Part shown: piece by piece, positions 1-10,593 of the stretch
How the letters are laid out: each line of letters begins with the position of its first letter
Numbering within the stretch: the first letter of the stretch is position 1
Origin: Coniochaeta sp. PMI_546
Lineage: Eukaryota > Ascomycota > Sordariomycetes > Coniochaetales > Coniochaetaceae
Direction: 5' to 3'
Assembly (NCBI GenBank): GCA_021432605.1
Contig: MU271143.1
Span: 2,365,277 to 2,429,276, forward strand
DNA length: 64,000 nt
Position numbers and translations under genes: made by a program
Notes under the pieces: generated by a model
Told to the model about the DNA's origin: nothing
The model's database searches: none
Seen by the model: the letters and a program-made list of their open reading frames with translations, nothing else

Positions 1-897
1 CGGTGACGGAGTCGGCAAGAGATCGGTAGGGCTGTGAGCAACAGGAAGTGGCATTCAAGGTAGTGTCGTACGAGTCCCTCAGACTGAGGGGACGATAGAC
101 CGGATGTTTCCAACGGCGGGCTTGCGCTAGAGCAGGATCTCGCCCAAGGCATGTGGTTGCGAATATTGTCGTCATTAGATTGTGGCAGTGCGCAACCATG
201 TCTACTGGACGCACGCACATTGGTCCAACCCAACAAATCCCCGCATGAAGATGAAACGAACATATTTTGCTCGGCAATGGGGCACATAGCTCGGTTTTCA
301 GCTCCAAGGAAGAATATTTTTAGCCCGGAAGACACACCGTGTCAGCAGCCTCATTGTTGCTTGTTGTTCGAATGCTTGGCAAGCACAGCGTTAGTGCCAA
401 CTATGTCAGTCTCCTGGCGCATCAAATGCCGAAGCACCTTAAGAAAGTCAAGTACACCCCAGCACGTGGGGACTACTATGCATATTATTTGTTGAGGAGT
501 ACTGATACAGGCAAACGTTGGATGTTGACAGCTTGTTGAGAACTTCAATTGGAATCACAGTCGTTTGATAAAGTTTACCTTCATACATGTTACGAAGACA
601 TGGATCGAATCCACAGGTGACTATCACGTGATGCCTTTGCTTTTGCTTCCACTGTTTCTGGCCATTGTGGGGTCCGATGAGCCACCTGAGAGCCACTGGA
701 AGTAATGACGGCACACACCTTTGTAGGATTCTATTAATTGATCTATCATATTCTGTACGATGATATTGAGGATTTTTGCTGTATAAGTATCGTTGGCATT
801 GAAGCTTGAACGCGTGGATGGGAGTCAGACACGACCAAGCTAAGCCAGCGGGACGGAGCACTGGTCATAGTAAGTTTTAGCAGCGCAGATAAGCACA
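1..897. other. No supportable gene
   Basis: Short reading frames on both strands show no recognisable domain or plausible start and splice pattern. The first bases could be the tail of a gene entering from the left, since a frame from base 2 closes after eleven codons, but this cannot be judged. Confidence 0.5.
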
Positions 898-996
898 GCC
901 CGGGTAGCTCAGTTGGCTAGAGCGTGGGACTTTTACGACTTACGTTGTGTAAGATCCGACATCCCAATGTCGAGGGTTCGAGCCCCTCTTCGGGCG
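898..996 (+). tRNA. tRNA-Lys (anticodon TTT) with a 25-nt intron
   Basis: The cloverleaf can be folded by eye. The acceptor stem 898-904 (GCCCGGG) pairs with 989-995, ending in two G-U pairs, and 996 is the discriminator base. Box A lies at about 905-916 and box B (GGTTCGAGCCC) at 975-985. The anticodon stem TGGGA (925-929) pairs with TCCCA (962-966). The loop reads C930, T931, anticodon TTT 932-934 and A935. A 25-nt intron (936-960) follows position 37, the usual eukaryotic place, and A961 completes the loop. It decodes AAA/AAG lysine codons. A TTTT run at 1002-1005 is a fitting Pol III terminator. Confidence 0.93.
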
Positions 997-1001
997 ATCT
1001 A

Positions 1002-1005
1002 TTTT
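1002..1005 (+). terminator. Pol III terminator of tRNA-Lys
   Basis: Four T residues lie six bases past the mature 3' end of the tRNA, which is the minimal RNA polymerase III stop signal. Confidence 0.7.
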
Positions 1006-1614
1006 GCTCCGTAGCCTCCGGCTCGAGGATCATACCCCCTTTTGCCCTACATGTCCGATATCTCTCACTATAATCGTAAAGATTTTTTTGACACAGGGTA
1101 TTCGTAGGATGCTTGTCTGCAAATTGCTTTGCTCTGCTTGGAAGGGCATACCAACCAACTATTTACCCCTCGGTGCACATCCTCGGCGGTGCGTGTCGTC
1201 CATATTGCGCATCCAAGTCCATATTGTAGGTGCCTCAACCAGTCTTGCGCACCCTGCTGGTATATCATCTTATAGGTTGCATCGAACAGCTCTCGCATTA
1301 CCGGTGTGCCTGATATGTTAAAGATTTCCGGACTGCTACTCTAGATTCCCCAACACTGTCCGGCTGAAAGCTGGGGTGCATATGGGCTACTGCATGAAGT
1401 GCACTGACTCCCGGACGCGATCGATGGAGAGTCTAGACCTTACATGGCCAGACCAAGGGGAGTCTTGCTGGCTGCGAGGCCGATGCAACATTTGCTTAAC
1501 CACGGCGCCAACCGCTATGAATGATGTATATAGCTGGCGCCCAGAAAGCTTGTCCTGCTTGGCCGAAAGTCTAATGTGGTCTAGGCACTCGGGACATCAT
1601 AAAACACATCAAGC
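1006..1614. promoter_or_regulatory. Intergenic region upstream of the tyrosinase gene
   Basis: About 600 bp between the tRNA and the tyrosinase start. No further gene or clear TATA box was recognised. It presumably holds the tyrosinase promoter. Confidence 0.4.
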
Positions 1615-2721
1615 ATGCTCCCTAGGCTAGAGGTGATTTCTATCTTGTTTGCGTGCCTGGTACAATGGCCAACAGCCATAGCAGCCTCCTCGCTTTGTAC
1701 ACCGGAGACGGCCATTCGGCGGAAAGAATGGAGCGAGATGACGGTCTCCGAACGTACATCGTACATCGCCGGTGTCAAGTGTGTTCAGTCACTGCCCTCG
1801 CGTTATGACGAAGGCATCGTACCGGCCTCTACATCACTGTACGATGACTTCACCGCCGTGCATGTCAACTTGACAATGTCCATCCACGTCAGCGGAATCT
1901 TCCTATCCTGGCACAGGCACTTCCTTCATCTCTTTGAGGCAGTCCTCCACGACCAGTGCGCCTATCCCCCGCGGTTGGGTATCCCATACTGGGACTGGCC
2001 GCGATATATCGACTCCGACCCGGCCTCCAACAATTCCATCCTTGAATCAAGTCCACTCTTCGACGGAACTTCCACCTCCCTCGGCAGCAACGGCATTTAC
2101 GACCCCTCGCAAGGCCCCTATACTATCGGTCCAGGGTTGACAGCTCCGCACGGCACCGGCGGCAGTTGTGTCACCACCGGCCCCTTCGCCAACACCACCC
2201 TCCGCTTTGGTCCCTTCGCAACAACCCTCGTCTCAGCTGGCGGTGCATCAGCCGCCGAGCCGGCCTGGACGTCCCCTCGCCCGCACTGTCTCACCCGCGA
2301 CCTGAACGCCTGGGCCTTGCGGCGGTACTGCAACGCCAGTGCCGTCTCGGCGCTGCTCGCCGCCGACACCATCACCACGTTGCAGGGCGTGCTGAACAGC
2401 GTTGCCCTCGGGGGCGACAGGGGCCTCCACGGCGGAGGACACATGGCCATCGGGGGTACCATGTTCGACTTCTTTGCCAGTCCACAGGATCCCGCTTTCT
2501 TCCTGCATCATGGCCAGATCGACCGGCTGTGGGCCACATGGCAGGCAGATGGAGCGAACCGGAGGTGGACGTACAACGGCACCGCGACCATCTTCAATGG
2601 TGCTAGTACGCCTGAGGTATCTAACGGGACAGTATTGGACTTTGGCGTGTTAGGCGGTCCTAGGACGGCAGAGGAGGTTGCGAATCCAAAGGCTGGAGAC
2701 TACTGCTATGTCTACGTATAG
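1615..2721 (+). CDS. Secreted short fungal tyrosinase (binuclear copper oxidase)
   Basis: A single exon codes for 368 residues. Residues 1 to about 24 are a signal peptide with a hydrophobic core ending in an AIAA/S cleavage region. The central tyrosinase fold is clear. CuA ligands are probably H83, H91 and H100, the last in the WHRHFL motif with H-x8-H spacing. CuB ligands are H272 and H276 (HGGGH) plus H298 or H299 in DPAFFLHH, followed by QIDRLWATWQ. The protein stops soon after the core (GDYCYVYV), so it lacks the C-terminal lid domain of long latent tyrosinases. Several N-x-S/T sites (for example N85, N139, N193) suit a glycosylated secreted enzyme. The family oxidises mono- or diphenols to quinones. 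The true substrate and any melanin role are not shown by the sequence, and no pigment cluster surrounds it. Confidence 0.9.
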   Translation: MLPRLEVISILFACLVQWPTAIAASSLCTPETAIRRKEWSEMTVSERTSYIAGVKCVQSLPSRYDEGIVPASTSLYDDFTAVHVNLTMSIHVSGIFLSWHRHFLHLFEAVLHDQCAYPPRLGIPYWDWPRYIDSDPASNNSILESSPLFDGTSTSLGSNGIYDPSQGPYTIGPGLTAPHGTGGSCVTTGPFANTTLRFGPFATTLVSAGGASAAEPAWTSPRPHCLTRDLNAWALRRYCNASAVSALLAADTITTLQGVLNSVALGGDRGLHGGGHMAIGGTMFDFFASPQDPAFFLHHGQIDRLWATWQADGANRRWTYNGTATIFNGASTPEVSNGTVLDFGVLGGPRTAEEVANPKAGDYCYVYV

Positions 2722-3198
2722 GTCAGTGAGTAGCACTATGATGATGCATTCGGGTCTTTAGGTAGAGAAGATCCAAATCTTTGCCATTCTGGACTGTCGC
2801 GTTGCTTGAGATGACTTTGGTGTCCATCAACTTCTCCCTAAACCCATCTCTAGCATTCGCTCGCCTTTCGAGAATCAAGCTGGCCGCGCCCATTCCGTAT
2901 CTTCTGTTTGGCAGGCAAGTGCAAGCTGGCTTTAGCGTTTGAGGGGTCGAGACGAAGCGGGATGCCTAGACTACGGGAATCAAGGGCTCTGAAGGAGGTT
3001 AAATCAGATCTTATGTTGTGCTTAGCGTCAAGTTCGTCGTCTCTGCGCATATTCGCCTCTCCCGCCCAAACGACGTTCTGTCAACCAAGGTATGCGTGAC
3101 ATAAGATTCGTTACCTTACATAGGACAATTTAACGATATGACTATGCAGACCTAAGTATGTGCAGGCTGTTTGAAGAGCGGCATCGAAAAGTGGCCTT
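2722..3198. other. Intergenic region after tyrosinase
   Basis: Holds the 3' region of the tyrosinase gene and the distal upstream region of the CsbD-like gene. No gene was recognised. Confidence 0.4.
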
Positions 3199-3265
3199 TG
3201 ACTCAGCGAGTTTGGGGGAAGAGATACGCACAGGTTGCATGACGTCAATCGATCACCGACGTCAT
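3199..3265 (+). promoter_or_regulatory. Cluster of bZIP-type binding sites upstream of the CsbD-like gene
   Basis: Three sites lie within 67 bp: TGACTCA at 3199-3205 (AP-1/Gcn4 type), the palindrome TGACGTCA at 3240-3247 (ATF/CREB type), and GACGTCAT at 3258-3265 (ATF half-site variant). They sit 210-280 bp upstream of the start codon. In fungi ATF/CREB factors (Atf1/AtfA) act downstream of stress MAP kinases, which agrees with the stress-type product. Binding itself is inference. Confidence 0.55.
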
Positions 3266-3475
3266 TAGCACGAGATGTCGTCTACTGTGGCAGACACTCC
3301 CGCCTTCACTTGTCACGATCTTACAATACCTTTGAACCGCAGATACCAATGCTCTTTTCGATCTAACTGCTCTGCTCTGCTCCATACTCCTCGCTCGTGA
3401 AACTGAAATAGATCCAACAAGTCCATCCCATCACCAAGACCGCATTCTGACACGCACTTTACACCAACGCCCAGA

Positions 3476-3843
3476 ATGTCATCCAACAACACCCAAACCC
3501 CCTCCAACCAGCCAGGCCTGATCAGCTCGCACGCCGAGTACATCAAAGGCGCAGCAGAGGCATGTCTCCCTTCTCAGCTCATCATTGAACCCCTTTCGAA
3601 GGAAACTAACCAGCCGTCTTCTTGACTCTCCAGGCCGCAATCGGCAACATCACGGGCTCGCACGCCTGGACGACGTCGGGCGAGCAGGACAAGGCGCACG
3701 CAAAGGCCGAGATGCGAGCCGCGGCCGAGAACCGCGACCCCTCGCGCGACGGGTACGGCAAGGTCGAGGAGGTGGCCGGCAAGGTGACGGGCTGCGAAGG
3801 AATGGCGCGGGAGGGCGCTGCTAGCAAGGAGAGGAGGGAGTAG
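3476..3843 (+). CDS. CsbD-like stress-response protein
   Basis: Two exons, 3476-3559 and 3634-3843, code for 97 residues. The intron (3560-3633, 74 nt) starts with GCATGT and ends in CAG with a CTAAC branch sequence near 3605-3610, so it is a GC-AG intron. The join is in phase 0 and gives YIKGAAE followed by AAIGNITGS. The product is small, hydrophilic and Ala/Glu/Lys rich, with a CsbD-like pattern (residues about 22-90): two helices carrying K-G-A-A-E-A-A-I-G-x-I-T-G and KVEEVAGKVTG repeats. CsbD-like proteins accumulate in stress and stationary phase; their biochemical role is unknown. A downstream ATG at 3565 would avoid the intron but is out of frame. The bZIP-site cluster upstream fits stress control. 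Confidence 0.75.
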
Positions 3844-4431
3844 ATGGGTCCGGGGGTGACGCATTTGCTGGCAGATTGTACGATATATGGTGGACGTGTA
3901 CTGTTGCGAAACGGCGTACTGGACGGGAAATATGTTTACCAGGATCGAACTGATCTGATCTCAAAATCAGGGCTTCGCCTCTATTTGTATATACCTTACA
4001 ATACCATGCATCAAGGGTGACTGCTACAACCTGAGTTCATGCACCAAATTTGAACAAACATGCAGATGGACACGAGTAAAGATGTTGTCACAGACCACTT
4101 TATTAGATCTCTATCTATCGTGTCTTGTATCATTGGAATTCTCCCACGGCCCAAGCCGTTCTGCATCCCACCTCTCCCGGAGGGTCTCCAGTCCTCGGGT
4201 GACGAGAAGCAGTCCAATTCTGTCTACCGAAGGTAAACTCCGCCGATACGCGCAGGAGGCTCGCAAGCTGCTCCCGCATCTTCCTCAATCGCATAGGAAA
4301 TCTCATGACGAAAATATCGACAATGCCCAACCATGCAAAAAAAAACCACAGAAACCCGCGAGGCGACTTTTCCTTCGTAAAACCATAAAGACAAAGGGAA
4401 TAAGCGCGGAAAAAGCAGAAGTGATCATCCT
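3844..4431. other. Convergent 3' regions of the CsbD-like and eEF3 genes
   Basis: About 590 bp between two converging genes. It includes an A run near 4338-4345. No gene was recognised. Confidence 0.4.
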
Positions 4432-7400
4432 TTAGATGTCGTCCTCATCGCTGAAGACCTCCTCACCACGCTTCCGGCGAGCCATACGCTCCTTCTTCTT
4501 CTTCCGTGCCTCGGAGCTAGTGAGCTTGGCCTTCTTCTTGGTGCTAACAATCTTGTTGCCCATAGCATCGAACTTCTCCTCCTCCTCGCCATCGTCGGCC
4601 TTCAGACGAGGACCGGCACCCTGACCCTGCACCCAGTTGTGGCCGGACGGTGTCATCTTGCCGTCCATGACAGCCCAGACCTCCTCAGTCAAGTCCTTGG
4701 TGAACTCGGCGCTGTGCGTGATGATGATGACACCACCCTCGAACTTCTTCAGGGCCTTCGACAGAGCACCGAGAGAGTCACGATCGAGGTAGTTGGTAGG
4801 CTCGTCAAGGACGATCAAGTGAGGACGCTGCCACGAGCAGGCGGCAAGGACGACCTTGACACGCTGACCACCAGAGAGACCCTTCATGCGCGAGTGAGAA
4901 ACCAGTTCGGCGTCGAGGCCGAAGTTGGCGCAGTGGGCCTCAATCTCCTTACGGACCAGAGGACGGAACTGGCCGGAAGCGAGAGCCTCCTTCATATCGA
5001 CTTCGGCAACAAGCTTCTGATGCGAGGCCAGAAGCTCAGTACGCGGGAGCCAGACGTTGTCGGCGGACATCATGGGGGTCCACCGCTCGTTCTTCTGACC
5101 GACGTTCTCGCCGATGGCGAACGAGCACTCATACTCGTAGCTGTTCTTGAACTTTCTCCGCGAGTGGATGCCGATGATGCGGCGCTGAGTGTCCTGGATC
5201 TTGAAGATCTTGTTCATGGCCTGCTCGTCGTCCTCGGTGATGATCTTGTTGGCACGATCCATGGTCTCGCGATCCTCACCAGTCTGGAAACGCCACTGGA
5301 TGTACTCCGAGGGGGTCTTGTCGAGATGGTTATCGATGTGGGCGAAGGCGTGCTGCTTGATGTAGGCGATACGGATGTTCTCGTGCTGGTAGATCTCACC
5401 CTGGGTAGGGATCAACTCACCAGTGAGAACGTTGATGAGGGTAGACTTGCCGGCACCGTTGGGGCCAATGACAGCGATACGAGAGCCCAGGGAGCACTGG
5501 AAGGTGATGTCCTGGATCTGCGGCTTCGGGGTACCGGGGTACTGGAAGCTCATCTTGGTGGCACGGAGGATGGCCTTAGCCTTGGTCTTGACACCCTCGA
5601 GGAAACCGGGCTCAGGGAAGGAGAACTCCATCTCAGAGGCTCCGAGCTCGTAGTAAGACTTGGCCGAAGGGCACTGCTTAACGAAGTCCTGGAGGTTACC
5701 CTTGTAACGCTTGAGCTTGAAGCGCTCGTAGTGGATAATGTGTTGGCAGACGTTGTCAAGGAAGCCACTGTCGTGAGACACGATGATGGATGTGCAAGGC
5801 GACTGCTTCAAGTAATCCTCGAGCCACTTCACATTCTTGACGTCAAGATGGTTGGTAGGCTCATCGAGCAAGAGGATATCCGGAGCCTCGAAGACAGCAC
5901 GGCACAGAGCGAGCTTCATCTTCCAACCACCGGAGAGAGCGGTGATCTCTCCGTTGATCATGCGCTCATCGAAGCCGAACTCCGTGAGCTGCTTGATGAC
6001 ATCTTCCTCGCTCGTCTGGACGCCAGCATCGGCAAGCTTCTTCATGGTCCACGCGATGGTGGTCATCTCAGTGTCGGCAGAGTCAAGGTCGTGCTCGACG
6101 AACACGGTCTTGACTTCGCTCTGCTTGGGGAAGCCCTCGACTTGCTCGTTGTTGATAGCGCGCATGAGAGTGGACTTTCCAGAACCGTTGGGGCCGCAAA
6201 GACCATAGCGGTGACCACGCTTGAGACGAAGGCTAGTCTGGTTGAGCAGGATCTTGGCACCATAGGCGAGGGAGAATGTGCAGTTGCAGAGATCCTCACC
6301 CTCCTCGTCATCCTCATCGGCAGCCTCGTCCTCGGAAACGCCGGGGGAAGCCTTCTTGCGAAGAGCCTCGACAACAGAGTCAGCCTCAGCATCGCCGACG
6401 ATAACGGTGATGTATGGCTTGACGTTCAGAGCCCAGGTGGAAGGCTCAGTCTCCTTCTCGTCAATAAGCTGACCGGCGATGGCAGCAATGTGAGTGAGGA
6501 CGGGACCGAACTTGTCAGCAGCAGCAGCGTGTTTGCTGGGGAGAACCTCCTTGAGCTTGCCAAGGACGACGTTGAGGTCGCTGTCGTTGCGTGCCTCGGG
6601 GATCTTGCCATCCACAACGTTGCCGACGCGAATCAGAGTATCGAGAGCCTGCTTCGTCTTCTCACGGGCCTCGGGATCAGCGAGGTTGTCGTAGTTCTTC
6701 TGGAGACCGGGCATCATCTTGGGCAAGAAAGGAGCAACGACGTTGGGGTCGTCGACGAGCTTGCACATGTTGTCGACGATGACGGCAGACTTACGCTTGA
6801 TGGCGGTGTCGCGCTCACCGAGACCACGATCAAGAAGGGGGACCATGAGGGCAAGAGTGGGCTCCTGGACCTCTGTGACGAAAGTAGTGGCACCGAGCAA
6901 GTGAACAGTCTCCGGGACGTTCTCGGGCTTGGCAATACACTTGATGAGCTCGGGGATGAAACGCTCGATATCCCTGTTGACAATCAAGGAGCAGAGCTTC
7001 TCCATCGTCTTGTAGGCCCGGTCCTTGACCTCCTTCTTGGTGTCCCACATAGCGTCAGAGATGACGGGAATGAGCTCGGGCACGCGGAAGGACATCTGGG
7101 TCGTAGCAGTGCGGATGAGAGTGTCCAGGAAGTCGAGAGCGGTCATCTTCTCGCTGAACTTTTGGGCGTTGCGGATGGAATCGGTCAGGGCGGGGAGGGT
7201 AGCCTTGATAGCATTGGGGTTGATCGCCTCGGCGATGGCCTGGGCAGCCGCGACGGCGGCATTCTTGACGGAGGTGATCTTGTCGCCAGCGGCAGCGAGG
7301 ACGCTGGGCAACAGAACGATCAGGTATGGCTCAACGTGAGCTGATACCTCAGAGTGCTGGGCGATAGCCTGGATGGCGTTGAGCGCCTTCTCGCGGACGG

Positions 7401-7897
7401 CAGCATCCTTCTTGTTGGCGAGCTGCTTCTTGAGAGCCTCGACAGTCCTGAAACAAAAGTCACATGTTAGAGCGAATTCTCCAAATTTTTTGGGGCGTAT
7501 TTTGTGGGTAGACGGCTCTGGGGAAAATTTTGACAAGGATCTGCGCAGCAGAATCAATGCGAAGCGGCTAACAGGATTCTGGCTGAATCGCCACCCGCAC
7601 AATTGCCAGAATCTACCGCCTCCTGCTTTTGGAATCGCGAAATGGCCGTGCGACCATGCAAAACCGGCGCATGACACCAGGTCAAATAACCAGAGATATC
7701 GTGGGATCAGCGAAAATGAAGCGAGGGGGTGTTATTTACCTAGTAGGCGTGTCCTTGTCCTCGATGCGACCGTTGATGAACGACGCAAGAGCGGCAGATG
7801 CCTCCTTGACGGCATCAGCCTCCTTTGAGATGGTGAGCTTCTGCATGAGCTCATCGAGCACCTTGGCGCTCTGAGCGTTCTCTGAAGCGGCAGGCAT
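4432..7897 (-). CDS. Translation elongation factor 3 (eEF3), ABC-F ATPase
   Basis: Exon 1 is 7740-7897 and exon 2 is 4432-7447. The 292-nt intron (7448-7739) splits an Arg codon ([13 protein letters not shown]). The product is 1,057 residues, close to yeast eEF3 (1,044). HEAT repeats fill about residues 1-330. The first ABC domain has Walker [10 protein letters not shown] near 468, signature [11 protein letters not shown] near 555 and Walker [12 protein letters not shown] near 580. The second has GPNGAGKST near 710, LSGGQRVK near 908 and LDEPTNYLD near 931, with the eEF3-type chromodomain-like insertion near 810-870. The tail is Lys/Arg rich and ends acidic. eEF3 helps eEF1A deliver tRNA and clears the E-site tRNA on fungal ribosomes. 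The strong codon bias expected of an abundant protein leaves a long stop-free frame on the other strand. Confidence 0.97.
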
Positions 7898-9732
7898 TAT
7901 GGCTGAGTTGAATCCGAAAATCTGGGAGAGTTGATTGTTCGTAATATGCGAGGGAGAAAGGTCGAAGTCTATGACTGAATATCGGAAACAAAGAGTTCTA
8001 GATGTCCAACTGCCAACCGGCGTCTATCGGATCTATCGTCTAATGTTCTTTGTCGTGTCGCGGTGACGAGAATGCCTGCGAGAAAATCTTCGACTGGAGA
8101 GATCGAAGACGGTCTTGCTCTATTATGGCTTTTCTATTGAATCGTCGCAAAGGATTCAAGGTTCGACTGAGTGGAGAGTGTCCTTACAGAAGGAACCACA
8201 GTCTGAGATGGTGAAAAGGGGAAATGAAAGTTGAGGAAACCTGAGGAGAGGAGTAAGAAAAAAAAAGATGGTCGGGAAGGGGGGGCAGAAGGGCCGTGAT
8301 ATTTAAAGGAAGTGTGGTGGAGGGCACACAGCCTTTCTTCACTGTAAGCACAGGCGAAAGCGAGCAAGGTCCCCACCGTCCAACAGTTTTGCCTCCAGAG
8401 CAACGTAAATTAATATGCGCTAGACGGTATAAGGTAGAGTTCGGGAACAAGACTCCAGGCTTCCGTTCTCTACAACGTGCACTCTACTAATTTCGAACGT
8501 GTCCGGCAAATTCCCTAGTCTTGCTTTGCGTCTTCTTGCGATTCACGGGTTTGCCAACCAGATTTCCTTAGTCCGGGCGAGGCGAGTTCAACTTTTTTTT
8601 TCGACTTTTTGGTGGGGGAGTTGCATTGCCCCTCATCTCATTCGTCGTTATCGCTCCTTCCGACTCAGCCAGACCCTTGCACATCCCTGCATGACCCCTG
8701 CTTATCGCTTTATCAGCGTCGGCGCTAATCTTTTTATGGATCTCAAAGAGGGCGGTGAGCCGGAGCGTTATGCAAAGTTTTTCAACACGCCAATCCGAGG
8801 TCCCAAGATTTTCCCACCTGAATCCCGCCTCTTGCGAGGGGCAGCCGCGGGGCCACCTCTAGGGAGAAGACATGCTTTTGCCTCCAGCCACCCACGTCCA
8901 TATAAACTCTGTTGCGTACGGTACATATATTACACAGTATGGACCCTGAAAAGTTTGAGAAGCCTCCCATCTTGCATCATATGTTTAGACAAGCCAAGGG
9001 TGGCAATCTCCAGCTTTTACACGTACACTACACATATACCGTAATGTGGGGTAGGGGTATTCTCGTAGTGTACACTTCGTGTAGTCGCATCTGTGAGGTT
9101 TCGTGCAGCGGTTGACTATCCCGATACCTCTTTCGATGCTTTCTTGACCCCGAGGCAAGCCACAGCATCACAGTCAATCGCCGGATCCGTAAAGTACCCG
9201 ACGTGTATGCGAGTACATACTATACGTTTCCACTATAGCGACCACCCTCAGATCTGTCATCAGCCCCCAGAACACCCTAGAATTGCATATCCATTATCTC
9301 TTCTTTACAGAATCGTTCATTTGGCCACTCAGGGCCGGCTCACTACCTTGACCACAAGGCGGCAAAAATGTACTAGCTCTACCGACACAATACTATACGC
9401 AGTAGTGTATAGGAGATCTTAGTTCTACAAGAGTGACGTCTAGCAAAAGTTTCCGGGAAGCAGCCGCCTCCCGCCCGTCCCTTCTAGTTTTCGCCACATT
9501 CTACGTATACTCAAAGGGATCAGCAAACTCTCACTTCATCTCTCTGTGATGGTGGTAATGTTCTTGTTTTTCCTGCAAATCTTAGCACTGATTCATGCTA
9601 CCTTGCCCTAATACAATCCTCCTTCGTGATGCTGATGCCGACAAAGCTGTCTGTGTCCTAATGCCGTATGCCCTTCTATGAACATAACCCTCTTTCCCGT
9701 CTCCACTCCCGAGACCTTCATCCATCCGCTTC
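7898..9732. promoter_or_regulatory. eEF3 upstream region and distal intergenic DNA
   Basis: On the minus strand the 500 bp before the eEF3 start hold a long pyrimidine tract (opposite A-rich 8253-8268), a feature often seen near strong fungal promoters. The rest, to the end of the next gene, has no supportable gene. A plus-strand frame at 8499-9044 opens with GTG and shows no domain. Confidence 0.45.
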
Positions 9733-10593
9733 TCACTTCAAGTCGATGTCCATCTCGTTGCCATCGACAGCCTCATCCTCGTCGTCTTCTTGGTCCTCAT
9801 CACCGGCCACGTCCTGATCACTGTCCCCGTCCTCCCAGTCAGCAATCATTCTGCGCTCTTCTTCCTCTTCAGCTGCCGCCAGCGCCCAAGCCGCTGACAT
9901 TCTGCGTGCCTCGTCGGCTGTCAGAGGGGAGCGAGGTCGCGGGCCATTGACGAGTTGCAATGTTGGCAGTTCTAGACCGACACCAGGATCGCCCAGTGAC
10001 ATCTCGCCTGCAATCCTCGCCATGTGCTGGGCATCATTCTCGCCAGCCCAGTTGTAGCGTATTCCGAGTTTGGCAATTACGCAGTTGAAGTCATCAATCG
10101 CGTCATAGAGGCGCTGAGCATTTGTGCCCGCGTGCCTGTCGACGTCTGCTTCCCACTGCTCCACAGTGGTGGCGCGGACATAGTCTCTTCTGGCACCGAG
10201 CAGCTCCCAGACGAGGTCCAGGATGACTTCGATGGAGAGCTTGTCGAGCCAAGCAACCTGGGCCTGCGCGACTGTGACAGCGGTAATCATGACCACGCGC
10301 ATGTCAGTGTCGGTGAGAGTCAGATCGTTGCAGGTTACTGCAGTGGTCAAAGCCTCAAGAGCCTCAACAAGGAGCGTAACGACTGGGTACCGTTGAAATC
10401 TAAAGTCTGGAACACCTTCTGTACGCATCGCATCTTGTATCTTGTCGTCGATGGCCATTCTGGTCGAGACGTGAGGGCGATCGGGCCATTGAAAGCCGGC
10501 ACGGGGCATCATCCACTTTAGGTTGATTCTTCTCTTATGGACAGAGTCGCCGGCATTGTTAATGGAGGCCGTGTTGCCGCTATCGGACACCAT
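9733..10593 (-). CDS. Hypothetical protein with acidic C-terminal tail
   Basis: A single exon codes for 286 residues from an ATG at 10593. I do not recognise the family. Residues about 45-190 look like a compact helical domain with several hydrophobic segments (VVTLLVEALEALTTAV, MRVVMITAVTVAQAQ, IEVILDLVWELLGA), none long enough to be a sure membrane span. Residues about 232-286 are strongly acidic (EEEEE and repeated DQED/DEDE blocks), ending in DIDLK. There is no signal peptide. A nuclear or chaperone-like role for the acidic tail would be a guess. The reading frame is well kept against the surrounding noncoding DNA, which supports a real gene. Confidence 0.6.
   Translation of the reverse strand: MVSDSGNTASINNAGDSVHKRRINLKWMMPRAGFQWPDRPHVSTRMAIDDKIQDAMRTEGVPDFRFQRYPVVTLLVEALEALTTAVTCNDLTLTDTDMRVVMITAVTVAQAQVAWLDKLSIEVILDLVWELLGARRDYVRATTVEQWEADVDRHAGTNAQRLYDAIDDFNCVIAKLGIRYNWAGENDAQHMARIAGEMSLGDPGVGLELPTLQLVNGPRPRSPLTADEARRMSAAWALAAAEEEEERRMIADWEDGDSDQDVAGDEDQEDDEDEAVDGNEMDIDLK

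Noticed and set aside
4639-7344. Open frame of 901 codons on the plus strand opposite eEF3
   Set aside because: Its Leu/Asp/Val-rich product is what the reverse of a strongly codon-biased gene gives: the biased gene avoids the codons that would be stops on the other strand. No domain is visible, and eEF3 is certain.
8499-9044. 181-codon frame on the plus strand
   Set aside because: Starts with GTG, has no domain and mixed low-information composition, and lies in the eEF3 upstream region.
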